Positions 33,165 through 44,155 of a stretch of DNA of 64,000 nucleotides are shown here, one piece after another. The notes below the pieces were generated by a model. The model saw nothing but the letters and a program-made list of their open reading frames with translations. It was not told where the DNA came from and did not search any database. The DNA comes from Echinarachnius parma (taxonomy: Eukaryota > Echinodermata > Echinoidea > Clypeasteroida > Echinarachniidae), in contig JBAMJV010002974.1 of the NCBI GenBank assembly GCA_037951105.1, positions 1 to 64,000 of the forward strand. Direction: 5' to 3'. The stretch's first letter is position 1. Every line of letters begins with the position of its first letter. Both the position numbers and the translations under genes were made by a program.

Positions 33165-34375
33165 AAATAATAATAATAATAATAATGCATTTATATAGGC
33201 TTATAGCGCAATTTCCATATAAAATGTTCAAAAGCGCTGTTCAAGTTCAAGTTATTGAAAGAGGTGAGTTTTCAATTGTTCTTTAAAAAGATTGCATGAA
33301 GCTTGGTTACGGATGGTCAGAGGTAGTTTATTTCAAAGGTTGGGTGCTAGGGAAGCAAAGGCGTTATCCCCAAGTGTGGGAGGCATATTGGCAGTTGGAT
33401 GATTCAGTAGCATGAGTATGGTGCCTTGTGAGGAGCGGAGCGAGTACCGGGACGGAGGGCTAATTGTAATAAGTTCAGACAGGTATAGAGGAGCAAGACC
33501 ATGGATACATTTGAAAGTGAGAATGAGAATCTTGAACTGGACTCAGGACCTGATGGGGAGCCAGTTGAGTTGACGGAGAACGGGTTTCATGTGAGAGATT
33601 TGGGGGGATTTGGTGGCAAGTCTTGCTGCTGCATTCTGGACACGCTGCAGCTGTTCAGTGTGGGTTGCAGTGGCACCATAATAGCAGGCTGTTGCAGTAG
33701 TCCAGGCGGCTAGTAACGAAGGCATGGGTGAGGGTGAGTAGTCACTTCTGGTCTAGATACTTGCAGATGTGACGAATGTTATGCAGGTGAAAAAAGACTA
33801 TCCTGCAAGTTGCTGAGACAGGTTTATCCATGTTCAGGTTCTGGTCGAACACAATGCCTAGGTTTGTAACGCTTGTCTAGGGGGTGATTTCAGCACTACC
33901 AATCTTAATGTGTGAAATGTTGATCTTCGGTAGCTGCTGCCTTGTTACAATCATGATAAACTCGTGTCTTGCTGTCGTTGATCAGAAGTTTATTTATCAG
34001 CATCCATGATCGAATGTCACCAAGGCAGGTCTCCATAGCTGCAACAGCTGCATCCTCACTTCCAGCACGACCAGGCTTGAAAGAGATGTACAACTGAGTG
34101 TCATCAGCGTAGCAATGGACATACTGAAGATGCCTACCAATGACATCAAACAGCTCAGATGTGTATATCGAAAACAGTAGAGGGCCCAGGCAAGACCCTT
34201 GTGGAACCCCACAGTTAAGGGAAAACTTGTCTGATTGGGATCCACGGACTGTCGCAAGCTGACTCCTTTCGCTCAGATAAGACCGGATCCATTCCAAGGC
34301 ATTTTCGGAGAGTCCAATATTGGTGTGAAGGCGTGAGATGAGGATGGAGTGATCAACAGTATCGAAAGCGGAGAT
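33165..34375 (-). mobile_element. L2-like LINE, 5'-truncated (copy 2)
   Basis: Minus-strand LINE with an (ATA)n tail at 33168-33186. Coding on the minus strand retains the SAFDTVDHSI and SQLATVRGSQSDKF motifs, GVPQGSCLGPLLF and YADDTQLY (near 34115). At the C-terminus are MKPVLRQLNWLPIRS and a frame through FKCIHGLAPLYL near 33500. It is truncated at about 34375 inside the RT. Small indels break the frame near 33962 and 33880. It lacks the 7258-8517 insertion of copy 1. Confidence 0.8.
33905..34373 (-). pseudogene. L2-like reverse transcriptase fragment (copy 2)
   Basis: RT palm with GVPQGSCLGPLLFSIYTSELF and the catalytic YADDTQLYISF. One base is gained near 33962 relative to copy 1 (TCGTGTCTTGC versus TCTGTCTTGC), shifting the frame before the thumb. 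Non-functional. Confidence 0.8.
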
Positions 34376-35047
34376 CAGTGCCCATATTCATAAAACCCCG
34401 ATAAGCTTGTTGGTTGATCAAATTACAATTTCGATGTCCGCTAGGCTTAGCTGGTATTCACAAAAGGCCAATAGGCTAAATTCGCTATCGTAGTCAAGGC
34501 CTGACCTAGCATGACAATCCATCTGTCTAAATTCCACAAGCATTTGGTATTCCACGACATTGTTAGTCGAAATGCGAACAATTACAACAATAGATCTGAG
34601 GTGCGGACTAATTGCATTGAAATCTCTTTATGTGGGACCTTCTGTATAGAGCATTGTTGGACTTACAACAAAGGCCTGAAGTTGAATGACGACCTAAAAC
34701 CCAGCTAAATTTGTCTTATTCACATAAGCCAGATAGGACAAATTTGCAGCCTCAACTGGACAAAAATTTAGAGGTGCTCTGCTGTACCGCATAATCGCTA
34801 GCAAGTAACAATTTGCCTGGTTGTAGTGTCTATGCGTGTGGCGCGATCGTGAACATGGCAAGGAGAATATTCGAATTAGGTGAATTAAGGCATGCCTTTC
34901 AAATTAGCGAAGGTTTTTTTCGAGAAATGTGTTATGATAGCGTGATGTTAGTTCAAAATAGTTCCTCAAGTAACATACTTTTTCTTGTTTGTCCCAGCAT
35001 CCTTGTACTTGCATCGATAACATCTTGAAACTACGTATTCGTCAGCT
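34376..35047. other. Unassigned intronic sequence
   Basis: No family recognised. It contains short AGGC/TAGC-rich repeats near 34435-34510 (CTAGGCTTAGCT, GCCAATAGGCTAAATT). No exon could be supported. Confidence 0.4.
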
Positions 35048-35840
35048 TAAAGGGACTTAGTAACATTGTCCAAATCCTCAAAATAAAATGTTAATTCTAG
35101 CGGTTCCCTCATCATGCTCATACCTTGTTGTATTCGTATTAACAATAAAATCATGGGTCCGGTTTCGGTTTTTCAAATTTCCCTTTCGTTACAAAGATTA
35201 TGTACGATCGAAGTATTCAGATAAGAAAAACTCCCCCGGAGTTTTGAAACCGTGTACAAAGTGAGTGCAGTGAGTTAGTCAATATCACTTTGCATTTTCG
35301 CTCACTAGATAGTTGAGTTTTGGTATAGAGGGCGCTACACAAAATACTTTGTTGTGAGATAATACAAAACTGAGTGTCAAATTCGAAATAGCATACAATT
35401 TTAATGACAGAATAAACTTTATTTAATCAAAATCGGTTCAGAAATGGCTGAAATATCCATAAACATAACCATTTGTAATAAATGTGGGGCCCCACAATTA
35501 TTCTACAATTTTGAACCAGCAGTTAAAAATGTTTTAAAATGCTTCCTCTTTTCAAAAATTAACAAAATAGGTTTTTAGATAGTTGTTGATTATCTCTCTA
35601 TCTAATCACTATTTCAACAAAACATCACAAATGGTTGAACCCGATGAGTGTTTAGAGAGCGCCCTATTGAATTGAAAATAAAGTAACAAAATGAGTATGT
35701 CCATAGGCATAGGATAGAGTGTCTTTTCCAATGAAAAATGAAACCAAGAACAGTAATTTTGGTCGTGTAGTTTTTGTTTTAGGGCGCTGTGAGTAACACC
35801 ATGACAGGTTCCTTTTTTTGTCAATTTTTACCAAGTCGGT
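35048..35840. mobile_element. Degenerate MITE-related repeat
   Basis: The first part (35048-35310) resembles 37665-37965, with TTTTCAAATTTCCCTTTCGTTA and AGTGCAGTGAGTTAG. From about 35310 AGATAGTTGAGTTTTGGTATAGAGGGCGCTAC matches the start of the TTAAAGGGATAGTTGAGT MITE, and AGAGAGCGCCCT matches its interior. The right end is lost. Confidence 0.55.
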
Positions 35841-35984
35841 GCTTGATAAATGAGACTTACTGCCCGACATACCATTGAACACGCGAGTATTCCGCGCGCC
35901 ATTGTTAGTGTGCATTCAGCTGTATGCCGAGCGGTGCCGAGGGAATGGGCATAATTGGTCAATAGTATGACGGGCAGTAAGTCT

Positions 35985-36224
35985 CATTTAGTCTGATTAC
36001 CCAGGTGTATAAATGGGAACCTGGTCTGGTGAAAATTAGCTTGGTGCACCTATAGGGTTTCCCGCCGATAGTATGCTCCCCGGAGAGTTGAGAATGTGTA
36101 CAAAATAATTGTGCGGGTCTGAACTGTACCAAATGAACAGGGATAATAATAATAATTGCTTTGAGCACCTTATTAGGTGGATATTGCGCAATATAAATAT
36201 TCTATATTATTATTATTATTAACC
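35985..36224 (+). mobile_element. SINE, head-truncated (plus strand)
   Basis: Core ACCCAGGTGTATAAATGGGAACC, ATGCTCCCCGGAGAGTTG and ATTGTGCGGGTCTGAACTG, then GCGCAATATAAATATTC and an (ATT)n tail at about 36203-36222. It shares its layout with the SINEs at 16969-17303 and 60001-60297. No tRNA-like head is visible. Confidence 0.65.
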
Positions 36225-36243
36225 TTTAAATTAATTGGAGCAG

Positions 36244-36830
36244 CTATAGCACTTTGCAAGAAGGTGTAAAGTTGCACCTTTTAAGGTGCTCCCAGTGTGG
36301 CAAAGGTTTGCACCTATATATGTGCAAAGTTAATCCTTGTTTACTTCGCGTGTATTTAACAAACTTAGTTTTCATTTTTCTTATCGCTGGGACAAATGTT
36401 AATGGATAAGCTAAATTTAAAGTGAACAAATAAAATTAGTAACAAATCGTTGCACTTTATTTCTTCGCACCTTTTTCTGCACCTTAAGAAAAGGCGCGAC
36501 GTTAAACCTTTTAAAGGTGAAATTTATTTTCACTCATTTAAAGGTGGAACTTTGCCCCTGTAGGTAGGGTGTTAAGTTGCACTTTAGATTAAAGGTGCAA
36601 CGTTAAACTCACTCAGAGTGGCATATTAGGGTGCTACGTTGCACCCAAAAGATGCAACGATGCACCTTAAACCCGAAGGTGCAATTTGTTTTGTTAATAT
36701 AAAGGTGCAAATGTGCGCCTATAAAGGTGCTGCCAGTGTGGCAAAAAGGGTGCAGATTTGACCCATTTTGTCTTAGTGTTTAGAGCACAAATTACACATT
36801 CACAGAATAATGTTTTTTTTAGTGTGTGTT
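36244..36830. repeat. AGGTGCA-rich repeat region
   Basis: Many GGTGCAA/TTGCACC motifs. GGTGCTCCCAGTGTGGC at 36285 and GGTGCTGCCAGTGTGGC at 36727 are direct copies. It resembles the AGCACC-rich element at 10945 in style. Edges uncertain. Confidence 0.55.
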
Positions 36831-36849
36831 ATATATATAAAAAGCATTA

Positions 36850-37060
36850 TAAAACTAACTTATGTTACCCACCTTTGGGTAAAATCATAATACCCATTCA
36901 CTGGGCAACAGTTTGGCAATTTACAGATGGGTAATGTAAATGGGTAAACATCCGGCTGATTGTGGATGGGTAAAGTTTACCAAATAGTTGCAAGGTTACA
37001 TAACTAACCACATGATAGGTAAATATGATAACGTATTACCCATTTTTTGTCTGCGAGTGT
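36850..37060. repeat. TTACCCA/TGGGTAA-rich element
   Basis: About ten TTACCCA or TGGGTAA motifs in both orientations within 200 bases (for example ATGGGTAATGTAAATGGGTA). This is the pattern of a small non-autonomous element with repeated end motifs. No coding. Confidence 0.5.
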
Positions 37061-37197
37061 ATTGCTTTCGCATTTCGACTGAACATTTTAAGAAAAAAAA
37101 CACATTTAATGTCATTAAAAAAGTCATGAAAAACCTTTAAATGTATACATAATTGATCATTATTTATTTTTCATTTTCAATACGTTTTGTGTAATAG

Positions 37198-37332
37198 TTC
37201 CACCATTGCCAACCACGGCAGCCCCAACCACACAGGCCCCGCCTACGACCACACCAGTTACAACAACGCCAGCTACGACCGAACAGGCAACAACCACGCA
37301 AGCTCCAACCACGCAATCCCCGACCACCCAAG
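37198..37332 (+). CDS. Lectin gene exon: Thr/Pro-rich mucin-like stalk 1
   Basis: Acceptor TTTTGTGTAATAG, donor CAAG|GTCCGT, 135 bases, phase 1-1. It encodes 45 residues of Thr, Pro, Ala and Gln (TTAAPTTQAPPTTT pattern), likely an O-glycosylated stalk. The start of the following intron is homologous to that after the exon at 10548. The reading frame would stay open past the donor for 18 codons, ending in a hydrophobic LLIFVYILCC and a stop, so read-through is an alternative. The minus-strand Val/Gly/Cys frame here is a shadow. Confidence 0.65.
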
Positions 37333-38160
37333 GTCCGTCCACGCAAACGCCGACCACGCTCTTAATTTTTGTCTACATACTCTGTTGCTAAATTGTTTGT
37401 ATTATGCTTTTTACCTTGTGTTAACAACAGGTTTTTTTTTCAATTCTGTAACTTGGACATGAAAATGATTTACCACCATTCAAGCATCATTTAATTATAT
37501 ATAAATATTAGTTTTTATTTTAATTTTTTTATTTTGATTGTACTATCCCTTTAATACCTTGCACATATTTTCCGCGTGCAGCATGTTCATTGAGACGGAC
37601 ATCATGAAGCTACATTCGCTGTTTGTAATTGTAGGTCTAAATGTTGTTTATTTTGGGGCTTATTTTTGACATAATTTTAGTAACACTGTCAAAATCCATA
37701 AAACTTACTTGGAACTCAAGCCGCGTAGCGCGGCAGCGGTTCCCAAATAACTCATTATATTCGTATAATAAATAGAAGCATTGAACAACTTTCGGTTTTC
37801 CAAATTTCTCTTTCGTTATATGAAGATAGGTATGATTGAAGTGTTCATATTTGTAATATTCTAGTGCATAATTATGTACAAAGTCAGTGCGATAAGTTAG
37901 GCTTAGCGTTATTCAACTTTTCATTTTCACTAATTACTCGGTCATACCATGACACTCGTTGACCATGGAATATTCACTCCACTCAGTGGACATATCATAT
38001 TAGAGAATTACACATTTTATCAACCATTTGCCAGTTTGTGCACATGTCAACACAGTTAATAGATCATTTTTAACTCCGGTAAAAAAAAAAAGTGAACATT
38101 ACCGTATAAGTGAAGATCTAATTATTTCAATTGAAATTACTTGGTTTTGCGTTATTACAG

Positions 38161-38412
38161 TTACACCGTTGGCAACCACGGTAGCCACAACCACACTGGC
38201 CGCGTCTACGACCACACCGGCTTCGACCACACAGGCTCCGCCTACGACTTCGCCAGCTCAAACGACGCCAACTACGACCACACAGGCTCCGCCTACGACT
38301 TCGCCAGCTCAAACGACGCCAACTACGACCACACAAGATCAGACCACTCAGGCCCTGACCACGCAAGCCTCTACCACTGAAAACCCGTCAACGCAGGCAC
38401 CAACAACGCAAG
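38161..38412 (+). CDS. Lectin gene exon: Thr/Pro-rich mucin-like stalk 2
   Basis: Acceptor TTGCGTTATTACAG, donor CAAG|GTCCGA, 252 bases (84 codons), phase 1-1. The sequence is Thr/Pro/Ala/Gln with a 51-base unit (TTQAPPTTSPAQTTPTT) present twice in tandem. It is the duplicate of the exon at 41319 and arose with the segmental duplication. The donor is weaker than average. Reading through it gives a hydrophobic tail (VLFFFLLHTL) and a stop, which is an alternative terminal exon. Confidence 0.68.
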
Positions 38413-38766
38413 GTCCGAACTCGCAATCGCCGACAGTGCTCTTTTTTTTTCTTCTCCATACACTATACAGTATAGCTTAGTTAAATTTAACTTGTAATTC
38501 GTGTCACCGTTGCGTTCCATTCTTCTAACTTTGCAACGTGCACATAGAGACATGTGATATCAAGTACGGACTGTACGGTATTTGTTTTATCAAATTTACA
38601 TCAACAATTTCCCATTGCTTTGGCCGTCATGTGTTCAGTGACTGTGACCGACGTGTTTGAATTGTTATTGACGGTAATGTACAGTAAGCACAAAATTGAT
38701 CCACTAAAAACGAAATTTCAATGAGCATATATCATGCATATTCCACATTTCGGGGGATGAAATATT

Positions 38767-39220
38767 TAAAGGGTACCACCACCCAAAAATAATATTCTTA
38801 TTAAAGAAAGGTAACATCTTTTAATTAGTATTCCATTCCATCAACAAGTTCACAAAAATATGTTTCCAGAAAGAAACAAATATAATTGGAAACGCATTAC
38901 CATTCTAAAGCATGCGTTCATGCGGTCTGAATTACGCAGACTGCTATGTGTGCGATGAATTGCAACGTGTGCAGAGCGAACGAATCGCCCGGGAATCTAT
39001 TGTTTACAAACGTGCGCGTGAATAGCGGCATTGGCGCACTCGCAAATGGTTGGCCTGTATGGAACCAGGAAATAGCAGTGGTTCCGTAAGTGGTGGAAAT
39101 GAATTGCTTTGTTTATGAATTACACAACCCTTTTCAAAATGTTGGGTATCTATTTGATATCACAAAACGGTACCAAAACATATAATAATGTGTTGTTCTT
39201 TGCCTGGTGGTCCCCTTTAA
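38767..39220. mobile_element. MITE present in duplication unit A only
   Basis: Begins TTAAAGGGTACCACCACCC and ends GCCTGGTGGTCCCCTTTAA. Unit B has an empty site at about 43955-43968 (AAATATTTAATTAAAAACA). It therefore inserted after the segmental duplication, or was lost from B. Confidence 0.8.
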
Positions 39221-39407
39221 GTAAAAACATATGAAAATTTACGGGAAAAACTAAACTATGCATGCTTATATGCCTCGGTCACAAATGCTCTGATCGGGAT
39301 AAGGCTCCCCTACGATGCCATTTTTTGGCTGGAAAATCACATCTTCCAGCAGCCGCAAGGGTGACTTGCACTGTAAATTTCAAATGAGTTTTGTCCAAAT
39401 GTTCACA

Positions 39408-39880
39408 TTAAAGGGATAGTTGAGTGTTGGTATAGGGGGGCAGTTCATAAAATATGTTTTTGTGAGATAACGAAAAACTGACTGTCAAATTTGAAAGAAC
39501 ATACAATTTTAATGACAGAACAAATTATTCACCAGGGGATATTTTGACTTTTTAGAACAAAATTATAATATGCTTAAAGACTACTCTGAAACAAATCTGA
39601 ATAGGTTTTTAAAAAGTTGTTGATAAATTCAATCATTATTTTAACAAAACATTAAATGCACAATTTGTTATGAAAAATGGCTAAAACCAATTATTTTTTT
39701 AGAGAGCGCCCTCTCAAGTTGTAACGGATCTTTTTGAATGATAACAGGGGTTTTACTTAGTCGTTTGTAATTGTGTATACTTTTCGAGCATGGTGAAGTT
39801 ATAACTATTATTTTGGACCGTAATGGTGCAGGTTTTTATTACTAAAGTTAAGTTTGACCAATACTCAACTATCCCTTTAA
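39408..39880. mobile_element. TTAAAGGGATAGTTGAGT MITE (in unit A)
   Basis: Begins TTAAAGGGATAGTTGAGTG and ends TACTCAACTATCCCTTTAA, about 470 bases, with GAGAGCGCCCTCTCAAG inside. The same element is at 44156-44629 in unit B, so it predates the duplication. Flanking TA fits a TA target site. Confidence 0.85.
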
Positions 39881-40436
39881 CATCTAAGTTATGATATATT
39901 CTTTCAAGTGGGAGGTGAAGAAAGAATATTTTTGTTTGTTGTGTGGGGCGCCGTTTCCCAGCACTGTTACTTGCCTCTAACATATGTTATGTAAAATAAA
40001 AATACTAGCACATCTTTACACTTTCAGCATCTCTAAGCTCAATTAGAACATGTGTCTTTTCGAAGTGATATGTTGACAAGTCATTGTGACATAATAATAG
40101 AATCCCCCGCTCTCTCTCTCATTGTGATGTCATAATACAATCTCTCTTGCAGCGAGTAATATAACACCTGCAATCGATAGCATCGCTTTCAACTTTTGCC
40201 ATAGGTCTAGACAAAAATTCTCCTATATCGATATATCGCGGCTCTTCCGTGTTATATAGGAAAATGTTATGGCAATCACATGACGGTTTTTAGCCAATCA
40301 ATGACTCGTTTGGTCGGTTGGCTTAGTGAAATTATCGTTACCGGCCGGATACAAGCGCCATTTTAGGCACAGTGCTTCCTGAGGACGTACTGGACGGTAT
40401 TAGAATAGGAGCCCCCTGCAAATATTTAATTTATAC

Positions 40437-40750
40437 AGACGGTACAAAATTTGCGCGCGCTCGGCTCAACAGTCGGGTACATCGACTCGTTGCGCTGCCC
40501 TGTCTACCGGGATCGCGTGGCGCGCCGGCCGGGCGTGTTTAGCTACGGCAATTGTACTTTTTATCAAAACCGTTGGGCAACGCTTTTGACCCTAGTATTA
40601 TCAATGATAATTATCTAAATACTAAAAGAACATTTTGAAGAAAAAAAACCTATTGTATACTTCTCTTACCATAAGCTAAACAACACAGTAGAAGAGAAAC
40701 GAGGAAGCTCCAAGAAATGTTCGTGGAGTTAGACACTTTACAGGGATCAC
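40437..40750. other. Spacer between the duplication units
   Basis: About 310 bases, including a CG-rich stretch (GCGCGCGCTCGG, GTGGCGCGCCGGCCGGGCG) not found in unit B's right flank. No gene seen. Confidence 0.5.
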
Positions 40751-41318
40751 TTTAATACCTTGCACATATTTTCCGCGTGCACCATGTTCATTGAAACGGA
40801 CATCATGAAGCTAAATTCGCTGTTTGTATTGTATGTCTAAATGTTGTTTATTTGGGGGCTTATTTTTTGACATAATTTTAGTAAGACAAAATCCACTCAA
40901 GACGCACAACGGTTCCCGAATACCTCATAAAAAGAAGCATGGAACAACTTTCGGTTTTCCAAATTTCTCTTCCGTTATAAAGATAGGCATGATTGAAGTG
41001 TTCAGATTTGTAATATTCTAGTGCATAATTATGTACAAAGTCAGTGCGATAAGTTAGACTTAGCGTTTATCAACTTTTCATTTTCACTAATTACTCGGTC
41101 ATACCATGACAATCGTTGACCATGGAATATTCACTCCACTCAGTGGACAAATCATATTAGAGAATTACACATTTGATCAACCATTTGCCAGTTTGTGCAC
41201 ATGTCAACACAGTTAATAGATCATTTTTCACTCCGGTAAAACAAAAAAAGTGAACATTACCGTATAAGCGAAGATCTAATTATTTCAATTGAAATTACTT
41301 GGTTTTGCGTTATTATAG

Positions 41319-41519
41319 TTACACCGTTGGCAACCACGGTAGCCACAACCACACTGGCCCCGTCTACGACCACACCGGCTTCGACCACACAGGCTCCGCC
41401 TACGACTTCGCCAGCTCAAACGACGCCAACTACGACCACACCAGATCAGACCACTCAGGCCCTGACCACGCAAGCCTCTACCACTGACAACCCGACAACG
41501 CAGGCAACAACAACACAAG
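41319..41519 (+). CDS. Lectin gene exon: Thr/Pro-rich mucin-like stalk 3
   Basis: Acceptor TGCGTTATTATAG, donor CAAG|GTCCGA, 201 bases (67 codons), phase 1-1. It is the duplicate of 38161-38412 and differs mainly by carrying one 51-base unit instead of two, a difference of exactly 17 codons that keeps the frame. Both duplicates keep open frames and splice sites, so both may be used and lengthen the stalk. Confidence 0.68.
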
Positions 41520-42204
41520 GTCCGAACTCGCAATGGCCGACAGTGCTCTTTTTTTTCTTCTTCTCCATACACTATACAGTATAGCTTAGTTAAATTTAAC
41601 TTGTAATTCGTGTCACCGTTGCGTTCCATTCTTCTAACTTTGCAACGTGCACATAGAGACATGTGATATCAAGTACGGACTGTACGGTATTTGTTTTATC
41701 AAATTTACATCAACAATTTCCCATTGCTTTGGCCGTCATGTGTTCAGTGACTGTGACCGACGTGTTTGAATTGTTATTGACGGTAATGTAGCCTACAGCA
41801 TAGGCGCCGGAAGTGGGGGGCAGGGGGGGCGGCCGCCCCCCCAATCCAAAAAGTGGGGGGGGGGGGCAAAACGCGTTTTTACCCCCCCAAAAAAGCCCCC
41901 CCCCCCCTCAAAAAAAAGGAAGAAAAAAGAAAGAAAGAAAGAAAAAGGAAATTAATAACAAATTAAATATATCAGCCAATACTTGTTAATTCTAACGTTT
42001 ACAAACTGAGTTATTCATTCATTTACCATTTTCGCTGTGCGCCTCGCGCGCAAAAATTATCTCAGTTTGTTGTGTAACTTGCATGGTACGTCTGGGGTGG
42101 GTTTTTCTGTATCAGTCCACGTACTTCCTGTGTAGGCTGTTATTGCTCTGCTGTTTGTGTGACGTGCACCAAATCGCACCATTACGAGTAAATACATGCA
42201 AAAC

Positions 42205-43650
42205 CCTCCTCCTCTGGCTCTGCCCCAGCCCTCGGTCGCTTCGCTCCCTCGGGACTCATTTTTAGTTGTAAGCTATGATGCTGGATCATACAAATGTGGC
42301 ATATGGTTTATGTTTTTATGCACCATATTGCACCATTTCAAGTATATATATACAGGCCAAATCTTCCCCGTGGAAGGGGGATCAACCCACTGGCTCTGCC
42401 CCAGCCTACTAGGTCACTTCGCTATATCGGGACTCATTCTTGGCTGTAAGCTATGTTGTTGGATCATACATAATGTGGCATATGGTTTATGTTTTATGCA
42501 CCAGATCGCACCATTTCAAATATGAAAATGCAAATTCTTCCCCGTGGCAGGTGGATACCCCCTCCCAAACCCTCCCCTCTGGCTCTGCCCCAGCCCTCGG
42601 TCGCTTCGCTCCCTCGGTACTCATATTTAGCTGAAAGTTATGATGTTGGATCATACAAATGTGGCATATGGTTTATGTTTTTATGCCCCAGATTGCACCA
42701 TTTCAAGTATAAAAATGCAAAATCCCCAGCTAGCCACCTGACGTCGGGCCGATGTCGGAAGTTGGTTGCCGGATGTCGGCATATCGCCGTTGGCTCGAGG
42801 TTAAAATGTCCGCCAGCCCAACATCGTCACGACGTCATTTTTGTGATATATTGGCATAACGTCATTTTCCGACAATGGCCCAACATCATGTCATGAGATG
42901 ATGTTGGGCCATTGTCGGAAATTGACGTTAAGCCAATATATCACAAAAATGACGTCGTGACGATGTTGGGCTGGCGGACATTTTAACCTCGAGCCAACGG
43001 CGATATGCCGACATCCGGCAACCAACTTCCGACATCGGCCCGACGTCAGGTGGCTAGCTGGGATCTTCCCCGTGGGAGGGGGATACCCATTCTCAAACCC
43101 TCCCCCTCTGGCTCTGCCCCAGCCCTCGGTCGCTTCGCTCCCTCAGGACTCATTTTTAGCTGTAAGCTATGATGTTGGATCATACAAATGTGGCATATGG
43201 TTTATGTTTTTAGGCCCCAGATTGCATCATTTCAAGTATAAAAATGCAAAATCTTCCCCGTGGGAGGGGAATACCCCCTGCCAAACCCTCCCCCTCTGGC
43301 ATGTCTGGCTCTGCCCCAGCCCTCGGTCGCTTCGCTCCCTCAGGACTCATTTTTAGCTGTAAGCTATGATGTTGGATCATACAAATGTGGCATATGGTTC
43401 ATGTTTTTATGCCCCAGATTGCATCATTTCAAGTATAAAAATGCAAAATCTTCCCCGTGGGAGGGGGATACCCCCTCCCAAACCCTCCCCCTCTGGCTCT
43501 GCCCCAGCCCTCGGTCGCTTCGCTCCCTCAGGACTCATTTTTAGCTGTAAGCTATGATGTTGGATCATACAAATGTGGCATATGGTTTATGTTTTTATGC
43601 CCCATATTGCATCATTTCAAGTATGCCCTCGGTCGCTTCGCTCCCTCGGG
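42205..43650. repeat. 188-base tandem repeat
   Basis: GGCTCTGCCCCAGCCCTCGG recurs at 42215, 42392, 42581, 43110, 43307 and 43495, with a partial copy at 43625. The period is about 177-197 once the palindrome is removed. Each unit contains TCGGTCGCTTCGCTCCCTC and TTGGATCATACAAATGTGG. Short frames repeating the same peptide in this stretch are repeat artefacts. Confidence 0.9.
42725..43062. mobile_element. 338-base near-perfect palindrome with CCCAGCTAGCC termini
   Basis: The left end CCCAGCTAGCCACCTGACGT is the exact inverse of the right end. The arms of about 169 bases meet at TCATGTCA/TGAGATGA with only a few mismatches. It interrupts a 188-base unit: AAAATC on the left and ATCTTCCCC on the right, consistent with an ATC target duplication. 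It contains GTTAAAATGTCCGCCAGCCC, the unit of array 1 at 17326-18137. It is the smallest member of the family that includes the 16905-31333 insertion. Confidence 0.9.
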
Positions 43651-44155
43651 ACTCATTTTTGGCTCATGTTGTTGGATCATGTTTTTATGTACCAGATTGC
43701 ACAATTTCAAGTCCAAAAATGCAAAAGCTCACTTGACCGTGGGAGGGGGGGGGGGGGGGTGGGGGGTTGGCAACCATGTGAGTGTGGTCGGGCATGAGCC
43801 CCTAAACACATAAATCGTGAGCCCCCTTCGGGTTTTGCCCCCCCAATCCAAAACTACTTCCGGCGCGCCTGGCCTACAGTAAGCACAAAATTGATCCACT
43901 AAAAACGAAATTTCAATGAGCATATTATATCATGCATACTCCACATTTCGGGGGATAAAATATTTAATTAAAAACATATGAAAATTGACGGGAAAACCTT
44001 AACTATGCATGCTTATATGCCTCGGTCACAAATGCTCTGATCGGGATAAGGCTCCCCTACGATGCCATTTTTTGGCTGGAAAATCACATCTTCCAGCAGC
44101 CGCAAGGGTGACTTGCACTGTAAATTTCAAATAAGTTTTTGTCCAAATGTTCACA

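Larger units (their letters stand above)
37549..40436. repeat. Segmental duplication, unit A
   Basis: TTAATACCTTGCACATATTTTCCG to CCCCTGCAAATATTTAATTTATAC. The same sequence recurs at 40751-45195 with a few per cent divergence. It carries one mucin-like exon and a TTAAAGGGATAGTT MITE common to both units, plus a private MITE at 38767-39220. Confidence 0.9.
41791..43876. mobile_element. 2.1 kb insertion in unit B with GGCGC..CCGGAAGT ends
   Basis: Unit A has GTAATGTACAGTAAGC without a gap; here about 2086 bases separate GTAATGTA and CAGTAAGC, with TA duplicated at the ends. Near the termini GGCGCCGGAAGTGG is inverted as CTACTTCCGGCGCGCC, and CCCCCCAATCCAAAA occurs at both ends. The interior is G/C runs and a 188-base tandem repeat. 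No transposase recognised. Confidence 0.75.

Noticed and set aside
37160..37357. Val/Gly and Cys/Gly/Arg-rich minus-strand frames (also 38127-38366 and 41285-41662)
   Set aside because: They are antisense shadows of the Thr/Pro exons, whose plus-strand phase and splice sites fit much better.
42083..43813. Family of frames with ALPQPSVASLP
   Set aside because: They repeat with the 188-base satellite and exist only because the unit lacks stops in that frame.
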